Shown: positions 9,661-17,108 of the stretch, piece after piece
How the letters are laid out: every line of letters starts with the position of its first letter
How positions within the stretch are numbered: position 1 is the first letter of the stretch
Assembly (NCBI RefSeq): GCF_001423265.1
Contig: NZ_LMND01000002.1
Span: forward strand, 62,899 to 126,898
DNA from: Methylobacterium sp. Leaf108
GTDB taxonomy: Bacteria; Pseudomonadota; Alphaproteobacteria; Rhizobiales; Beijerinckiaceae
Reading direction: 5' to 3'
DNA length: 64,000 nt
The notes under the pieces: model-generated
Told to the model about the DNA's origin: nothing
Seen by the model: the letters and a program-made list of their open reading frames with translations, nothing else
Database searches by the model: none
Translations under genes and position numbers: made by a program

Positions 9661-9942
9661 ATGGCGCGAGGAACGCAGCGGATGTCCATGGGCGGCCTAT
9701 GGGCGGTCGGAGCGGCGATCGTGATGGCTGGCATCGTCGTCCCGGACGTCGCCCTCGCCCAGTCCCAACCGATCCGCAGCGCCCAGGACGCCGCCTGCCG
9801 GGACGAGGCCCGCAGCCGCGTCTTCACCGCGCCCGACCCCCAGGGCATCGGCCTCTACGCGGTCGGGCGCCAGATCTATACCGCTTGCATGAATAAACAG
9901 CGCCCCTCCGGCCGCACCAGGAGCCGCCGCGCCGGTCGCTGA
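9661..9942 (+). CDS. Small secreted protein of unknown function
   Basis: A protein of 93 residues from an ATG at 9661 (a GTG at 9655 is also in frame). A signal peptide spans the GLWAVGAAIVMAGIVVP region and ends near ALAQ. The mature part contains two cysteines, in ACRDEAR and YTACMN, and a basic C-terminus. It follows two other secreted proteins on the same strand. No family recognised. Confidence 0.55.
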   Translation: MARGTQRMSMGGLWAVGAAIVMAGIVVPDVALAQSQPIRSAQDAACRDEARSRVFTAPDPQGIGLYAVGRQIYTACMNKQRPSGRTRSRRAGR

Positions 9943-9951
9943 CGGCCCGCC

Positions 9952-10248
9952 TCAGCGCGGGATCAGGTGCAGTCCGTCGTCCGGAAGCAGGTTGCGGGCG
10001 GGGCCGCCGGTCTGCTGGCCGCGGCCCTGCTGGTAGTAGGGCAGTTCCGGCCGGCGGTCGTTGTCGCTGCCGGAGTCGTATTCCCAGTGCCGGTTCCAGG
10101 CGGCCCGGCCGCCGACTCCGGCCACGGGCCCGGCATCGACGAGTCCGCCACCGTAGCCGCCGGCGGCGACCGGCGAGGACGCCGCCACCGTCGCGACGGC
10201 GACGAGCGCACAGGCGCCAAGGCCAAACAGGGTCGGTCTACGGGGCAT
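9952..10248 (-). CDS. Small secreted Gly-rich protein
   Basis: A protein of 98 residues. MPRRPTLFGLGACALVAVA begins a clear signal peptide with cleavage near VAAGG. The mature protein is rich in Gly, Asn, Arg and Gln with an aromatic patch (WNRHWEYD). It has no known domain. It is convergent with the gene at 9661, with 9 bp between their stop codons. Confidence 0.55.
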   Translation of the reverse strand: MPRRPTLFGLGACALVAVATVAASSPVAAGGYGGGLVDAGPVAGVGGRAAWNRHWEYDSGSDNDRRPELPYYQQGRGQQTGGPARNLLPDDGLHLIPR

Positions 10249-10354
10249 CGTCGGTGTCCTTCGCGCGCAGCGGTATCGATCGTTCTACGGTGTCTCGACA
10301 ACGGCCAAGGTCGTCGCCCGTTCCTGGTCCGGCTCGGGGGGCTGCGCAAACGAA

Positions 10355-10386
10355 ACCGCCCGCCTTCCGAGTGGAAGGCGGGCGGT
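10355..10386 (-). terminator. Rho-independent terminator of the DUF2934 gene
   Basis: A perfect 14-bp inverted repeat (accgcccgccttcc / ggaaggcgggcggt) with a 4-nt loop. Read on the minus strand it is followed by TTTCGTTT. It lies 30 bp past the stop of the gene at 10416. Confidence 0.85.
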
Positions 10387-10415
10387 CCGTCGCCATCGAT
10401 CCGAGATCGCGGCGA

Positions 10416-10871
10416 TCAGTGCAGCGCAGCGCTCGCGGAAGCGGAGCGCTGCGACGTGCTGTTCGCGACCGCGGACTTGGCAGCGGAGGCCTTCGTAGCG
10501 GAGGCCTTGGTGGCGGAGGCCTTGGCCGAATCGGTCTTCGCCTTTGCGACCGTCTTGGTGGCTTTGTCGTCGGTCTTCGCCGTCTTGTCGGTCTTGGACT
10601 TCGCCGCCGCCTCGATGGCGGTCACGGCCTTGGCGCCGACGCCCTCGCCCCGCGCGGGGCGGGCCTTCAGGGTCTTGGCCGGGCTCGGCGCCGCACTGGT
10701 GGCCGGCACCGAGGGCTGCACCACGAGGAGGTGCGACTCGACCGTCGCGACGCGGGCGCCCAATTCGGCCTCCGCGCGCAGCCAATGGTCCTCGGCCCGT
10801 CCGAAGACCCGGCCTTCGTTCTCCCAGATGTGGTAGGCGCGCTCACGCACCCGCTGATCCAAGGCTGTCAT
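10416..10871 (-). CDS. DUF2934 protein with histone-H1-like tail
   Basis: A protein of 151 residues. Residues 5-35 (RVRERAYHIWENEGRV, then HWLRAE) match the DUF2934 helical motif. From about residue 85 the protein is an Ala/Lys/Ser/Thr low-complexity tail with repeated KASATKASA blocks, like bacterial H1-type DNA-binding tails. It is probably a cytoplasmic nucleoid- or stress-associated protein; no function has been established. A strong terminator follows. Confidence 0.75.
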   Translation of the reverse strand: MTALDQRVRERAYHIWENEGRVFGRAEDHWLRAEAELGARVATVESHLLVVQPSVPATSAAPSPAKTLKARPARGEGVGAKAVTAIEAAAKSKTDKTAKTDDKATKTVAKAKTDSAKASATKASATKASAAKSAVANSTSQRSASASAALH

Positions 10872-10971
10872 GTCCGCTCTCCTGTCCGGAACCCTCCGGA
10901 ACGATGGAAGCGGCTGGTTAACGAACGCTTAAATCCGGTTCCCGCAGGACCACCGCTCAAAGGACCGCCGC

Positions 10972-11346
10972 TCAATCGAAGCTGCGGCCCTTCGCGGAGG
11001 AACCGCCGAGGCTGATCTTCTTGGGAACCGGCGCGGCGGCGGGGCTCGGCGTCGGGGCACGGGCCGGCTTGAGCTGCGACTGGCCGTGCACCACCGAGCC
11101 GATCTCGCCGGCCACCCGGACCAGGTCCTCGCGCTCGCAGGCGCGGGCCACGGTCAGGCCGAGCTGGTGCATGTGGCTCTTGCCGTAGAGGTAGACCGCG
11201 AGCTTCGCCCGGGTCGTGGCGGGGATCGCCGCCAGGATCTCTGGCAGATCCTCCGGATCGGCCCGGTAGACCGAGCCGAGGAGGTCCAGGGGCACCGGGC
11301 AGTCCGGATCGGCCACGGGGCCGCTGGTGGGGTGCGATTGGGTCAT
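10972..11346 (-). CDS. Conserved hypothetical protein
   Basis: A protein of 124 residues starting MTQSHPTSGP. A helical central part (LPEILAAIPATTRAKLAVYL and after) is followed by a Pro/Ala linker and a C-terminal KKISLGGSSAKGRSFD. No signal peptide and no membrane segment. I do not recognise the family. The start was chosen because the upstream part of the frame is low-complexity and overlaps the next gene. Confidence 0.6.
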   Translation of the reverse strand: MTQSHPTSGPVADPDCPVPLDLLGSVYRADPEDLPEILAAIPATTRAKLAVYLYGKSHMHQLGLTVARACEREDLVRVAGEIGSVVHGQSQLKPARAPTPSPAAAPVPKKISLGGSSAKGRSFD

Positions 11347-11473
11347 GGGGTCACCTCGAGGGCGTGGGACGATGTCTGGGCGCGAGGAGGGCGATTCCCG
11401 GCGCGCGATGTGCGGTGGATCGCATGGAGCCGCGGCCGATGGCCAGGGCACGCATGTCGCAAGGCGACCCGGC

Positions 11474-11776
11474 CTACGGGGGCGGGCTGGTCCGGGGCTG
11501 TGGCTGCGCCGCGCTCCGGTCCGGAACGGCGGGCGGGAGGTCCTTGAGGCAGCCCCGGCAGATGGAGGCGATGACGATGCGGGCCCTGGCGTTGCTGCGC
11601 TCCCAGATCGCCTCCCGCGCCTGGATGGCGCGGCGCGCGGCCTCGTCGGCCTCGCCGCGTCCGCTGCCGATGCCCTCGGGCGCCTCGCTGTGCGGACGGA
11701 TGCGCAGGACGAGTGGCTCCTCGGCGGAGGCCGCCTGGGGCATCGCCAGGACGAGGGCGAAGAGAACGGGCCGCAT
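11474..11776 (-). CDS. Small secreted protein
   Basis: A protein of 100 residues. MRPVLFALVLAMPQAASAEE is a textbook signal peptide with an Ala-x-Ala cleavage site. The mature part has Ala/Glu/Arg helix with a C-R-G-C pair near residue 74 and a Pro-rich end. It may bind a metal or form a disulfide through the CRGC. No family recognised. Confidence 0.55.
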   Translation of the reverse strand: MRPVLFALVLAMPQAASAEEPLVLRIRPHSEAPEGIGSGRGEADEAARRAIQAREAIWERSNARARIVIASICRGCLKDLPPAVPDRSAAQPQPRTSPPP

Positions 11777-11893
11777 GGTTCCCTCCGCATGTCCGGCCGA
11801 CCGGTCCGCCGCCTGACGATCGTCGCGCCAGGGTTAACGCACCATGAACTGACGTGCGCCGATCCGCTGGGTCGGCGCGCGGGGATCGGGCGT

Positions 11894-13195
11894 TCAGGGA
11901 ACGAGGAGCAGCCCGCCCAGCGCCAGGAGCAGGGCCGGCGGCATGACCAGGATACCGAGCTTGAGGAAGCTCCATGCGCCCACGTCCAGGCCCTCTCGAC
12001 GGATCGCCGTCAGCCAGAGGATGGTCGCCAGCGAGCCGGTCACCGAGAGGTTCGGGCCGATGTCGATGCCGATGAGGATCGCGCCCGCCACCCGTTCGGA
12101 GACGTCCGAAGCCTGGACCGCGGCCCCGGCGATCAGGCCGGCGGGCAGGTTGTTGACGGCGTTGCTCACGAGCGCCACCAGGACGCCGGCCCCCCAGGCG
12201 GCCTCGGCGGGCGCGGTGGCGGCGGCTCCCTTGAGCGCGTCCGACAGCATCCCGAGGACGCCGGTCCGTGCGAGGGCTTCCACCAGCACGAACAGCCCGG
12301 CGACCAGCGGCAGCACGCTCCAGGAGACGTCCTTGGCCACCGCCACGAGGCCGCCGCGCCGGATCGCCAGGACGAGGAGCGTGGTGGCGAGGCCGGCCAC
12401 GAAGGTCGGCGGGCCGAGGTCGCGCCCGTAGGCCGAGGCCGCGATGAGGACGCCGGCCGTGGCGACGATGCCGAGGCCGGCGAGCTTGCCGGTCCCCGAC
12501 AGGGGCGCGGCCGCCACGGCGGTGGCCACCGTCTGCGCGGCCAGCACGCGACGCTGGGTCAGGCGCAGGACGACGTAGGTGGCCGCCACCGCCAGCAGCG
12601 AGGGCAGCGCGAAGCGGGCGAGCCACTCGCCGAGCGGCGGCATGTGGGCCGCGTAGACGACGAGGTTGGCCGGGTTGGAGATCGGCAGCACGAAGCTCGC
12701 CGCGTTGGCGATGAAGGCGCAGATCAGCAGGTAGGGCAGCGGGTTCTCGACCCTGGCCGCCCGGGTCGCGGCGAACACGGCCGGCGTCAGCACCACGGCG
12801 CAGGCGTCGTTCGAGAGGAACACCGTCACCACGATCCCGACGAGGTAGACGAGGGTGAAGAGGCGCGTCGCCGAGCCCCTGGCCTGCCGCACCGCGATGC
12901 CGGCGAGCCAGTCGAACAGCCCTTCCTTTCGGGCGATCTCGGACAGCAGCATCATCCCGACGAGAAACAGGTAGACGTCGGTGCCCTTGAGGACGCCGGC
13001 CCAGGCCGAGGCCGGGGCGATCAGGCCGAGGGCGACGAGGGCGGCGGCTCCCAGCACCGCCCACACCGCCTCCGGCCACGCGAACGGGCGCAGGATGACG
13101 CCGAGGGTGGCCAGGGCGGCGATGCCCCAGGTCGCCAGATGCGCGCCCGGCACGGTCGAGACCAGGATGTGGGAGGCGAGGCCAGATGCGCCCAT
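11894..13195 (-). CDS. ArsB-family arsenite/anion permease
   Basis: An inner-membrane protein of 433 residues with about 11-12 hydrophobic segments. Signature stretches are SNDACAVVLTPAV, SNAVNNLPAGLI and IGIDIGPNLSVTGSLATILW, the last being diagnostic of the ArsB/ion transporter superfamily. By family it would export arsenite coupled to the proton gradient. No arsR, arsC or arsA lies nearby, so a different anion substrate is possible. It is the last host gene before the tRNA-Val remnant and points away from the prophage. Confidence 0.85.
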   Translation of the reverse strand: MGASGLASHILVSTVPGAHLATWGIAALATLGVILRPFAWPEAVWAVLGAAALVALGLIAPASAWAGVLKGTDVYLFLVGMMLLSEIARKEGLFDWLAGIAVRQARGSATRLFTLVYLVGIVVTVFLSNDACAVVLTPAVFAATRAARVENPLPYLLICAFIANAASFVLPISNPANLVVYAAHMPPLGEWLARFALPSLLAVAATYVVLRLTQRRVLAAQTVATAVAAAPLSGTGKLAGLGIVATAGVLIAASAYGRDLGPPTFVAGLATTLLVLAIRRGGLVAVAKDVSWSVLPLVAGLFVLVEALARTGVLGMLSDALKGAAATAPAEAAWGAGVLVALVSNAVNNLPAGLIAGAAVQASDVSERVAGAILIGIDIGPNLSVTGSLATILWLTAIRREGLDVGAWSFLKLGILVMPPALLLALGGLLLVP

Positions 13196-13353
13196 CCGCG
13201 GGGATGCCTTCGACGAGAGGGGATGGCCGGGCGGCGTCGGGTCGATCGTCCGGGGAGCCTATCTAGCGAGGTCCGCCGCCGCTGCAATCCTGCCGTGCGA
13301 GGCCTGCGCGGTCCGAAGGGCCGGCGCGGTCGCGTGCGACGGAAACCGGACAA

Positions 13354-13380
13354 GAAAAAAGGGCCCCGTCGAGGGACCCC
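13354..13380 (-). terminator. Terminator downstream of the tRNA-Val remnant
   Basis: On the minus strand a GGGGTCCC / GGGGCCC stem (one G-T pair) is followed by six T's. It lies 30 bp past the CCA end of the tRNA fragment, so it is the original terminator of the tRNA transcript. Confidence 0.8.
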
Positions 13381-13410
13381 GTTGTCTTCGGCCATTCCCG
13401 AGGAGGGGAA

Positions 13411-13456
13411 TGGTGGGCGCGACAGGGATCGAACCTGTGACCCCTACCATGTCAAG
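13411..13456 (-). other. attL: 3' half of tRNA-Val(GAC) gene
   Basis: Read on the minus strand this is the loop TTGACAT (anticodon GAC), the 3' anticodon strand GGTAG, variable loop GGGTC, T arm ACAGG-TTCGATC-CCTGT, 3' acceptor CGCGCCC, A and CCA. The 5' partner that would pair with GGTAG is missing: upstream bases agree for one base pair and then diverge. A tRNA cut in the anticodon arm with only its 3' half left is the usual trace of tyrosine-recombinase integration into a tRNA gene. The orientation places the element to the right and the intact tRNA beyond the window. Confidence 0.85.
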
Positions 13457-13580
13457 TTTGTTCTCTGCAACGAACGTGCGGAAAACAAACGACATTTCAA
13501 GAAGCCCCCTCGGCGTTTCGGGCACAGACACGAAGGGAGAAGTGTCGGGATCGGTCGCCTTGGACCGGTGGGAGCTACCT

Positions 13581-14063
13581 ATGGACGACCCATGGCTGAA
13601 GCCGTGGCAGGTCAAGGATTTACTCGGCCTCAATCAGAAGCAGATGGACCGCCTCATCGGCGAGGGGATGCCCTGCACGGATCTCGGCCAACGGACCGGC
13701 AAGAAGCGTCTTCTCCGGTTCCGCCGGTCAATCGTTTTGGCCTGGTATCGCCGCTACACCCACCTGATTGCCGGGACGATCTATGTCGTCGGCTTCGGCA
13801 GCTACGTGAAGATCGGCTTCACCCGAGGCTTGGTTGCAAGGCGCATTCGAGCCATCGAGCACGGCGCGCCTGAGCCGCTGCGCGTCTACGCGACTTTTGC
13901 AGGCAACATCCTCGACGAGGGCAACCTTATCGAGCGTTTCAAAGCGCACAGCACCCGAGGGGAGTGGTTCCGCCTAGAGGGCGCCATCAAGGATTGGGTT
14001 CAGGCGTTGCCGGCTTGTGACGACCTCCCCTCCCCCAGCATCTCGGGAGGGCACCGCGCATGA
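13581..14063 (+). CDS. HTH-GIY-YIG fusion protein
   Basis: A protein of 160 residues. Residues 8-58 resemble an excisionase/MerR-like winged helix (PWQVKDLLGLNQKQMDRLIG, then RLLRFRRS). Residues 65-145 match the GIY-YIG (T5orf172/MUG113-like) nuclease domain: TIYVVGFGSYVKIGFT, the basic ARRIRAI, and EWFRLE near the end. A DNA-binding plus nuclease architecture suggests a homing-type or element-maintenance endonuclease. GGTGGGAG precedes the chosen ATG at 13581; a 200-codon upstream extension of the frame runs back through the tRNA and is not coding. It overlaps the next gene by ATGA. Confidence 0.75.
   Translation: MDDPWLKPWQVKDLLGLNQKQMDRLIGEGMPCTDLGQRTGKKRLLRFRRSIVLAWYRRYTHLIAGTIYVVGFGSYVKIGFTRGLVARRIRAIEHGAPEPLRVYATFAGNILDEGNLIERFKAHSTRGEWFRLEGAIKDWVQALPACDDLPSPSISGGHRA
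14025..14051. repeat. REP-like CCTCCCC palindrome, copy 1
   Basis: An imperfect palindrome (CTCCCCTCCC ... GGGAGGG) at the 3' end of the GIY-YIG gene. Similar units lie at 14363-14393, 15063-15091 and 15581-15620, each at the end of a gene in this operon. Confidence 0.5.
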
Positions 14064-14401
14064 GCGTTTCCCGCGACCTGATCCAGATCACCCTGCTCTC
14101 GCTCAAGGCCCATCCCGACGATTGGACCTTCGACCGCTTCAAGGCGATGAATGCCAAGCTCGACATCGAGGTCTGGATTGCCAACAGCTACTACGGGCTG
14201 AAAATCCGCGGACCGGGCATCGGGACGGGCGAGGAGTCGGCACTCTTTACCGGCTGGCTCACGCCCTGGCGGCGACGGGTGATGAAGGCCGTCCGCGAGG
14301 CGGCGGGCCACGACCTTCGCCGGCGGTTTGCCGAGGTCTACCCCGCAGAAGCCAAGCGGTTGCCTCCCCTCCCCGCCCTCCCCCGCTCGGAGGCGTGCTG
14401 A
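14060..14401 (+). CDS. Hypothetical protein of the attL-proximal operon
   Basis: A protein of 113 residues beginning MSVSRDLIQITLLSLKAHPD, with a WTFDRFKAMNAKLDIEVWIA core and a basic helix (WRRRVMKAVREAAG). It resembles short phage early proteins that I cannot assign to a family. The final LPPLPALPRSEAC is encoded by a REP-like palindrome and is probably not part of the original protein. Coupled by ATGA to the upstream gene. Confidence 0.6.
   Translation: MSVSRDLIQITLLSLKAHPDDWTFDRFKAMNAKLDIEVWIANSYYGLKIRGPGIGTGEESALFTGWLTPWRRRVMKAVREAAGHDLRRRFAEVYPAEAKRLPPLPALPRSEAC
14363..14393. repeat. REP-like CCTCCCC palindrome, copy 2
   Basis: CCTCCCCTCC ... CGGAGG at the 3' end of the gene at 14060; see copy 1. 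Confidence 0.45.
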
Positions 14402-14402
14402 A

Positions 14403-14771
14403 ATGCGTGTCCTCGTATGCGGCGGCAGGGACTATCGCGACAAAGCCCACGTCTTCGCGACCCTGGATAGGCTCGCTGCCGAGCCGGGCATTGATTGGGT
14501 CATTCAGGGTGGGGCGACCGGGGCGGATCAGATGGCCCGCGAATGGTGCCACATCCGCCGCATCGGCTATCTCAACTTCCCCGCCGACTGGAAACAGCAC
14601 GGTCGCGCCGCCGGCCCTCTCCGCAACGCCACCATGATTGCCGAGGGCAGGCCCGATCTGGTCCTGGCCTTCCCCGGAGGCCGGGGCACCGCCGACATGA
14701 CCCGCAAGGCTGAAGCCGCTGGGATCAACGTCGTTCGCGTCGCCCCTTTTGTGTCGGAGACCCAGCCATGA
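14403..14771 (+). CDS. DUF2493 (SLOG/YspA-like) protein 1
   Basis: A protein of 122 residues. It starts MRVLVCGGRDYRDKAHVF, the hallmark of DUF2493, with the nucleotide-binding GGATGADQMA loop and FPGGRGTADMTRKAEAAGI near the C-terminus. The fold is the Rossmann-like SLOG domain, thought to bind nucleotides or NAD/ADP-ribose derivatives. It is often carried by phages and conjugative elements, and the function is unproven. ATGA overlap with the next small frame. A second DUF2493 gene lies 330 bp downstream. Confidence 0.85.
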   Translation: MRVLVCGGRDYRDKAHVFATLDRLAAEPGIDWVIQGGATGADQMAREWCHIRRIGYLNFPADWKQHGRAAGPLRNATMIAEGRPDLVLAFPGGRGTADMTRKAEAAGINVVRVAPFVSETQP

Positions 14772-14854
14772 CCCCAACCGAAACCCGCGCCCGCGCCCTC
14801 TGCTACGCCCAGTGCGAGCAGGCAGGACACCCGCGCGATGGAGCACGCCGATGA
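14768..14854 (+). CDS. 28-residue translationally coupled peptide
   Basis: ATG at 14768 overlaps the stop of the DUF2493 gene (ATGA), and its own stop overlaps the next start (ATGA). The peptide has two cysteines (LCYAQCEQAG) and no known relatives. The double ATGA coupling is the main reason to call it. It may only serve to pass ribosomes to the next gene. Confidence 0.4.
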   Translation: MTPTETRARALCYAQCEQAGHPRDGARR

Positions 14855-15096
14855 GCGACATCAAACTCACGCCGCGCGAGAGACAGGTGTTCGAGGCCCT
14901 GTCGCCTACCTTTGCGCGAAACTCACGCGAGATCGCCAAGCTGGCCGGCATCCGCACAAGCTCATCCAGTGAGACGGCGGCTCACTACTGCATCCGCCTC
15001 GTCGCGAAGGGACTCGCGGAGAAGCGCGGCACGGCGATGTTTCCGGAGTGGAAGCTCGCCGCTCCCCCTCCCTCTCTCTGCCAGGGAGGGGCTTGA
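14851..15096 (+). CDS. Small winged-helix HTH protein
   Basis: A protein of 81 residues. TPRERQVFEAL, then NSREIAKLAGIRTSSSSETA and CIRLVAKGLAEKRG form a compact MarR/winged-helix-like DNA-binding domain. The final PPPSLCQGGA is encoded by a REP-like palindrome. It lies between the two DUF2493 genes and may regulate this operon. Confidence 0.6.
   Translation: MSDIKLTPRERQVFEALSPTFARNSREIAKLAGIRTSSSSETAAHYCIRLVAKGLAEKRGTAMFPEWKLAAPPPSLCQGGA
15063..15091. repeat. REP-like CCTCCCC palindrome, copy 3
   Basis: CCCCTCCCT ... AGGGAGGGG spanning the 3' end of the HTH gene, just before the start of the second DUF2493 gene. Confidence 0.5.
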
Positions 15097-15100
15097 GGCG

Positions 15101-15541
15101 ATGAGAATTTTGGTCTGCGGCGGGCGGGACTATGACCGCTACGTCCACGTCTATGACACCCTGACCGAGCTTCAGGATGAGCGCGGGCCTTTCGATGTCG
15201 TCATCGCCGGCCGTCATCCCGGCGAGGAGCCGAACGGCGCCGACTACTGGGCCGAAAGCTGGTCCTTCATGGAGCGCATCCCGTTCTACGGCTTCCCCGC
15301 GCGATGGGGCGACCTGAGCCACCCCGACGCAGTTATCCGCAGGCGCCCTGACGGATCGCGCTACGACGCGAAGGCCGGCCCGCGCCGCAACCAACGCATG
15401 ATCGACGAAGGCAAGCCTGGGCTCGCCGTTGGCTTCCCTCGCGCTAACGGAAAGTGGGGTCCGGGCACGCTGGATATGCTGCGCCGGGCTGCGGCGGCCG
15501 GGATTGAGGTGGTCCGTGTCGCCCCAGGCCCCACCCCATGA
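15101..15541 (+). CDS. DUF2493 (SLOG/YspA-like) protein 2
   Basis: A protein of 146 residues starting MRILVCGGRDYDRYVHVYDT. It keeps the GGRDY motif and the C-terminal GTLDMLRRAAAAGIEVVRV. The central loop is longer than in the first copy (NGADYWAESWSF and an insert around HPDAVIRRRPDGS), and the GATGAD loop is only partly kept. This may mean a different ligand. Same operon as the first copy; diverged rather than recently duplicated. Confidence 0.8.
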   Translation: MRILVCGGRDYDRYVHVYDTLTELQDERGPFDVVIAGRHPGEEPNGADYWAESWSFMERIPFYGFPARWGDLSHPDAVIRRRPDGSRYDAKAGPRRNQRMIDEGKPGLAVGFPRANGKWGPGTLDMLRRAAAAGIEVVRVAPGPTP

Positions 15542-15580
15542 CCCGCGCCACCACCGCCCACCGCGTCCTCGCAGAGGAAA

Positions 15581-15620
15581 CCCCTCCCCTAGCTCTCCCC
15601 GTCCTTTGAGACGGAGGGGC
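15581..15620. repeat. REP-like CCTCCCC palindrome, copy 4
   Basis: CCCCTCCCC ... GGAGGGG downstream of the second DUF2493 gene. A 23-codon frame (15538-15609) coupled by ATGA to that gene ends inside it and is probably not a gene. Confidence 0.45.
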
Positions 15621-15698
15621 TTGCGAATACCAACGAATACTATTGGCGTCCCAAGTCATCATCCGTATAACTCAACTCACAGCAGAGGAGAGACGGTG

Positions 15699-15869
15699 AT
15701 GATCAAGCAGAGCCCCAAGCAAGACCCCCAGGACCACGCCGAGCCCGGCACCTGGAACGCCGAAGCCGAGCGCCGCACCAAGCGGATCATCTCCCGGATC
15801 GGCAAGACCGAGCGCCCCGCCTACCGCGGCGGCCGGGAATACGCGATGCTGCCGGAGGAGAGGGTGTAG
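15699..15869 (+). CDS. Small hydrophilic protein
   Basis: A protein of 56 residues, highly charged (MIKQSPKQDPQDHAEPGTW, then RRTKRIISRIGK and REYAMLPEERV). A strong AGAGGAGAG ribosome-binding site precedes the ATG. No domain and no membrane segment. The start and its good ribosome site make it a likely gene of unknown function. Confidence 0.55.
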   Translation: MIKQSPKQDPQDHAEPGTWNAEAERRTKRIISRIGKTERPAYRGGREYAMLPEERV

Positions 15870-16081
15870 GCCCTCCGCCCGGAGCCTGCACGCCCATCAC
15901 CCCACTCCTAAGCATCCGGGCCGACTGAATAGGCGATCGCCGTCGTGGACGCGGCCTAGGGGCGGCATTCCCATTATGGCCCCGCCTCCTGGTTGGACGC
16001 TTGAGCCTCCGCTAACTGCCATCGGGCATCCAACCCGAGAGCCAATTTTCGTACCGGCTTAACTGTGAGATGGATGACCCA

Positions 16082-16116
16082 CCCCGCCGGCCCGTGATCA
16101 GATCGGGCGGCGGGGC
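16082..16116 (+). terminator. GC-rich hairpin
   Basis: CCCCGCCGGCCCG pairs with CGGGCGGCGGGG around an 8-nt loop, with a one-base bulge, followed by CTGCCTCTC. It is a plausible terminator for the rightward operon 13581-15869, or a barrier upstream of the next gene. Confidence 0.45.
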
Positions 16117-16218
16117 TGCCTCTCGTCCCCTACCTTGATGCCACGTGTGACCCGCTGGCCATGGCGCGGGTGCGGCCTGACCACTATCCCGTGCGGCCCC
16201 TCACAGCCGCCGGATCTC

Positions 16219-16599
16219 ATGTCAGCATCACCCGCCTTCAATATCGAACCAGACACCCCGCAGGCATGGCGCAGTGCCTTCCTCGCGATGAAACCGAGCG
16301 TGGTCCCTTGTCCCGGCATGACGATCGCGAAGTGGCAAGCCATTCATGCCGCCGCGCTCGATTTCCTCGACAAGCATGCAGACGCTGCAGCGGCGCTTGG
16401 CTGGACGACGGAACAGCTCTTCGGGGTTCACCCATCGCACGGCGTGATCCGTGTCGATTTCTGCGGTGCCATGGTGCTTAGCGGCGAGATCGTCTCGAAG
16501 GTTGAGGCCAACGCTATCGCCTTCGAGAAAGTGACCTACCGTCGCGACAATCCGGGTCGGCCGGATGGCGCCGTGGCCATCTGGGCGTTCAAGGGCTGA
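16219..16599 (+). CDS. Conserved hypothetical protein of Methylobacterium type
   Basis: A protein of 126 residues from an ATG giving MSASPAFNIEPDTPQAW. The central part (WQAIHAAALDFLDKHADAAA, then LGWTTEQLFGVHPSHGVIRV and CGAMVLSG) has the look of a short protein common on alphaproteobacterial mobile elements, often next to integrases or DNA-methylation genes. Its function is unknown. The start was preferred over the upstream Met at 16135 because the intervening residues are Trp/Cys/Pro-rich and unlikely to be coding. Confidence 0.6.
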   Translation: MSASPAFNIEPDTPQAWRSAFLAMKPSVVPCPGMTIAKWQAIHAAALDFLDKHADAAAALGWTTEQLFGVHPSHGVIRVDFCGAMVLSGEIVSKVEANAIAFEKVTYRRDNPGRPDGAVAIWAFKG

Positions 16600-17108
16600 T
16601 CACGCCCGCGCCGTCGGCAACTCGGCCGCCTGTGTCGTGTGGCGCGGGATGCGTATCTCGAACTTCGCCGACCACGTCCGCTTCGCCGCGAGCCCAACCC
16701 GCGCCGGCACGACGCTCCCGCGGCCGAATCGGGCGAACTCGTGAGCGACGACTTTGTCTCGAGGCGCTGGGGCTAGTGGTCTGATCCTAACGGATGGAAC
16801 CCACGCCCCGGGTCCGTTACCGACCCACCCCTGCCGTACAAGCCCTTGTCGACGCTTCCCGAAAGCAGCCACTCGTCGGGCGTGAGGCAACTTCGGTTCG
16901 GGGTGACAGCCGGACTCTGGCGGCCCGTCCCGAAGCAGACGTTCCACCCCCGACCCAGCTACACCATACCAAGGGGTCTATCATCCTAGCGAGCAGTCGG
17001 GTGACCGCATCATCGCGCTTACCCAACCGCATGGTCGAGGCTGCCCCCGCCCCTGTTAAGTTGCTGCGCGCATCGGACCATTCATGAGGCTTGAGCGTTC
17101 AGCCTCCC
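16600..17108. other. Intergenic region with a possible gene remnant
   Basis: About 500 bases without a convincing intact gene. On the minus strand at 16600-16760 a frame ends in FARFGRGSVVPARVGLAAKR and then a short charged tail. It has reasonable codon usage but no credible start, so it may be the 3' remnant of a decayed gene. The right part should hold the promoter of the LOV kinase. Confidence 0.4.

Noticed and set aside
11894..13195. Arsenic-resistance operon
   Set aside because: Only the ArsB-type permease is present, with no arsR, arsC, arsH or acr3 nearby, so resistance to arsenic is not claimed.
12981..13580. The 200-codon upstream extension of the GIY-YIG frame
   Set aside because: It runs across the end of the ArsB-like gene, the terminator and the tRNA remnant. 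The ATG at 13581 has a ribosome site and begins the recognisable domain.
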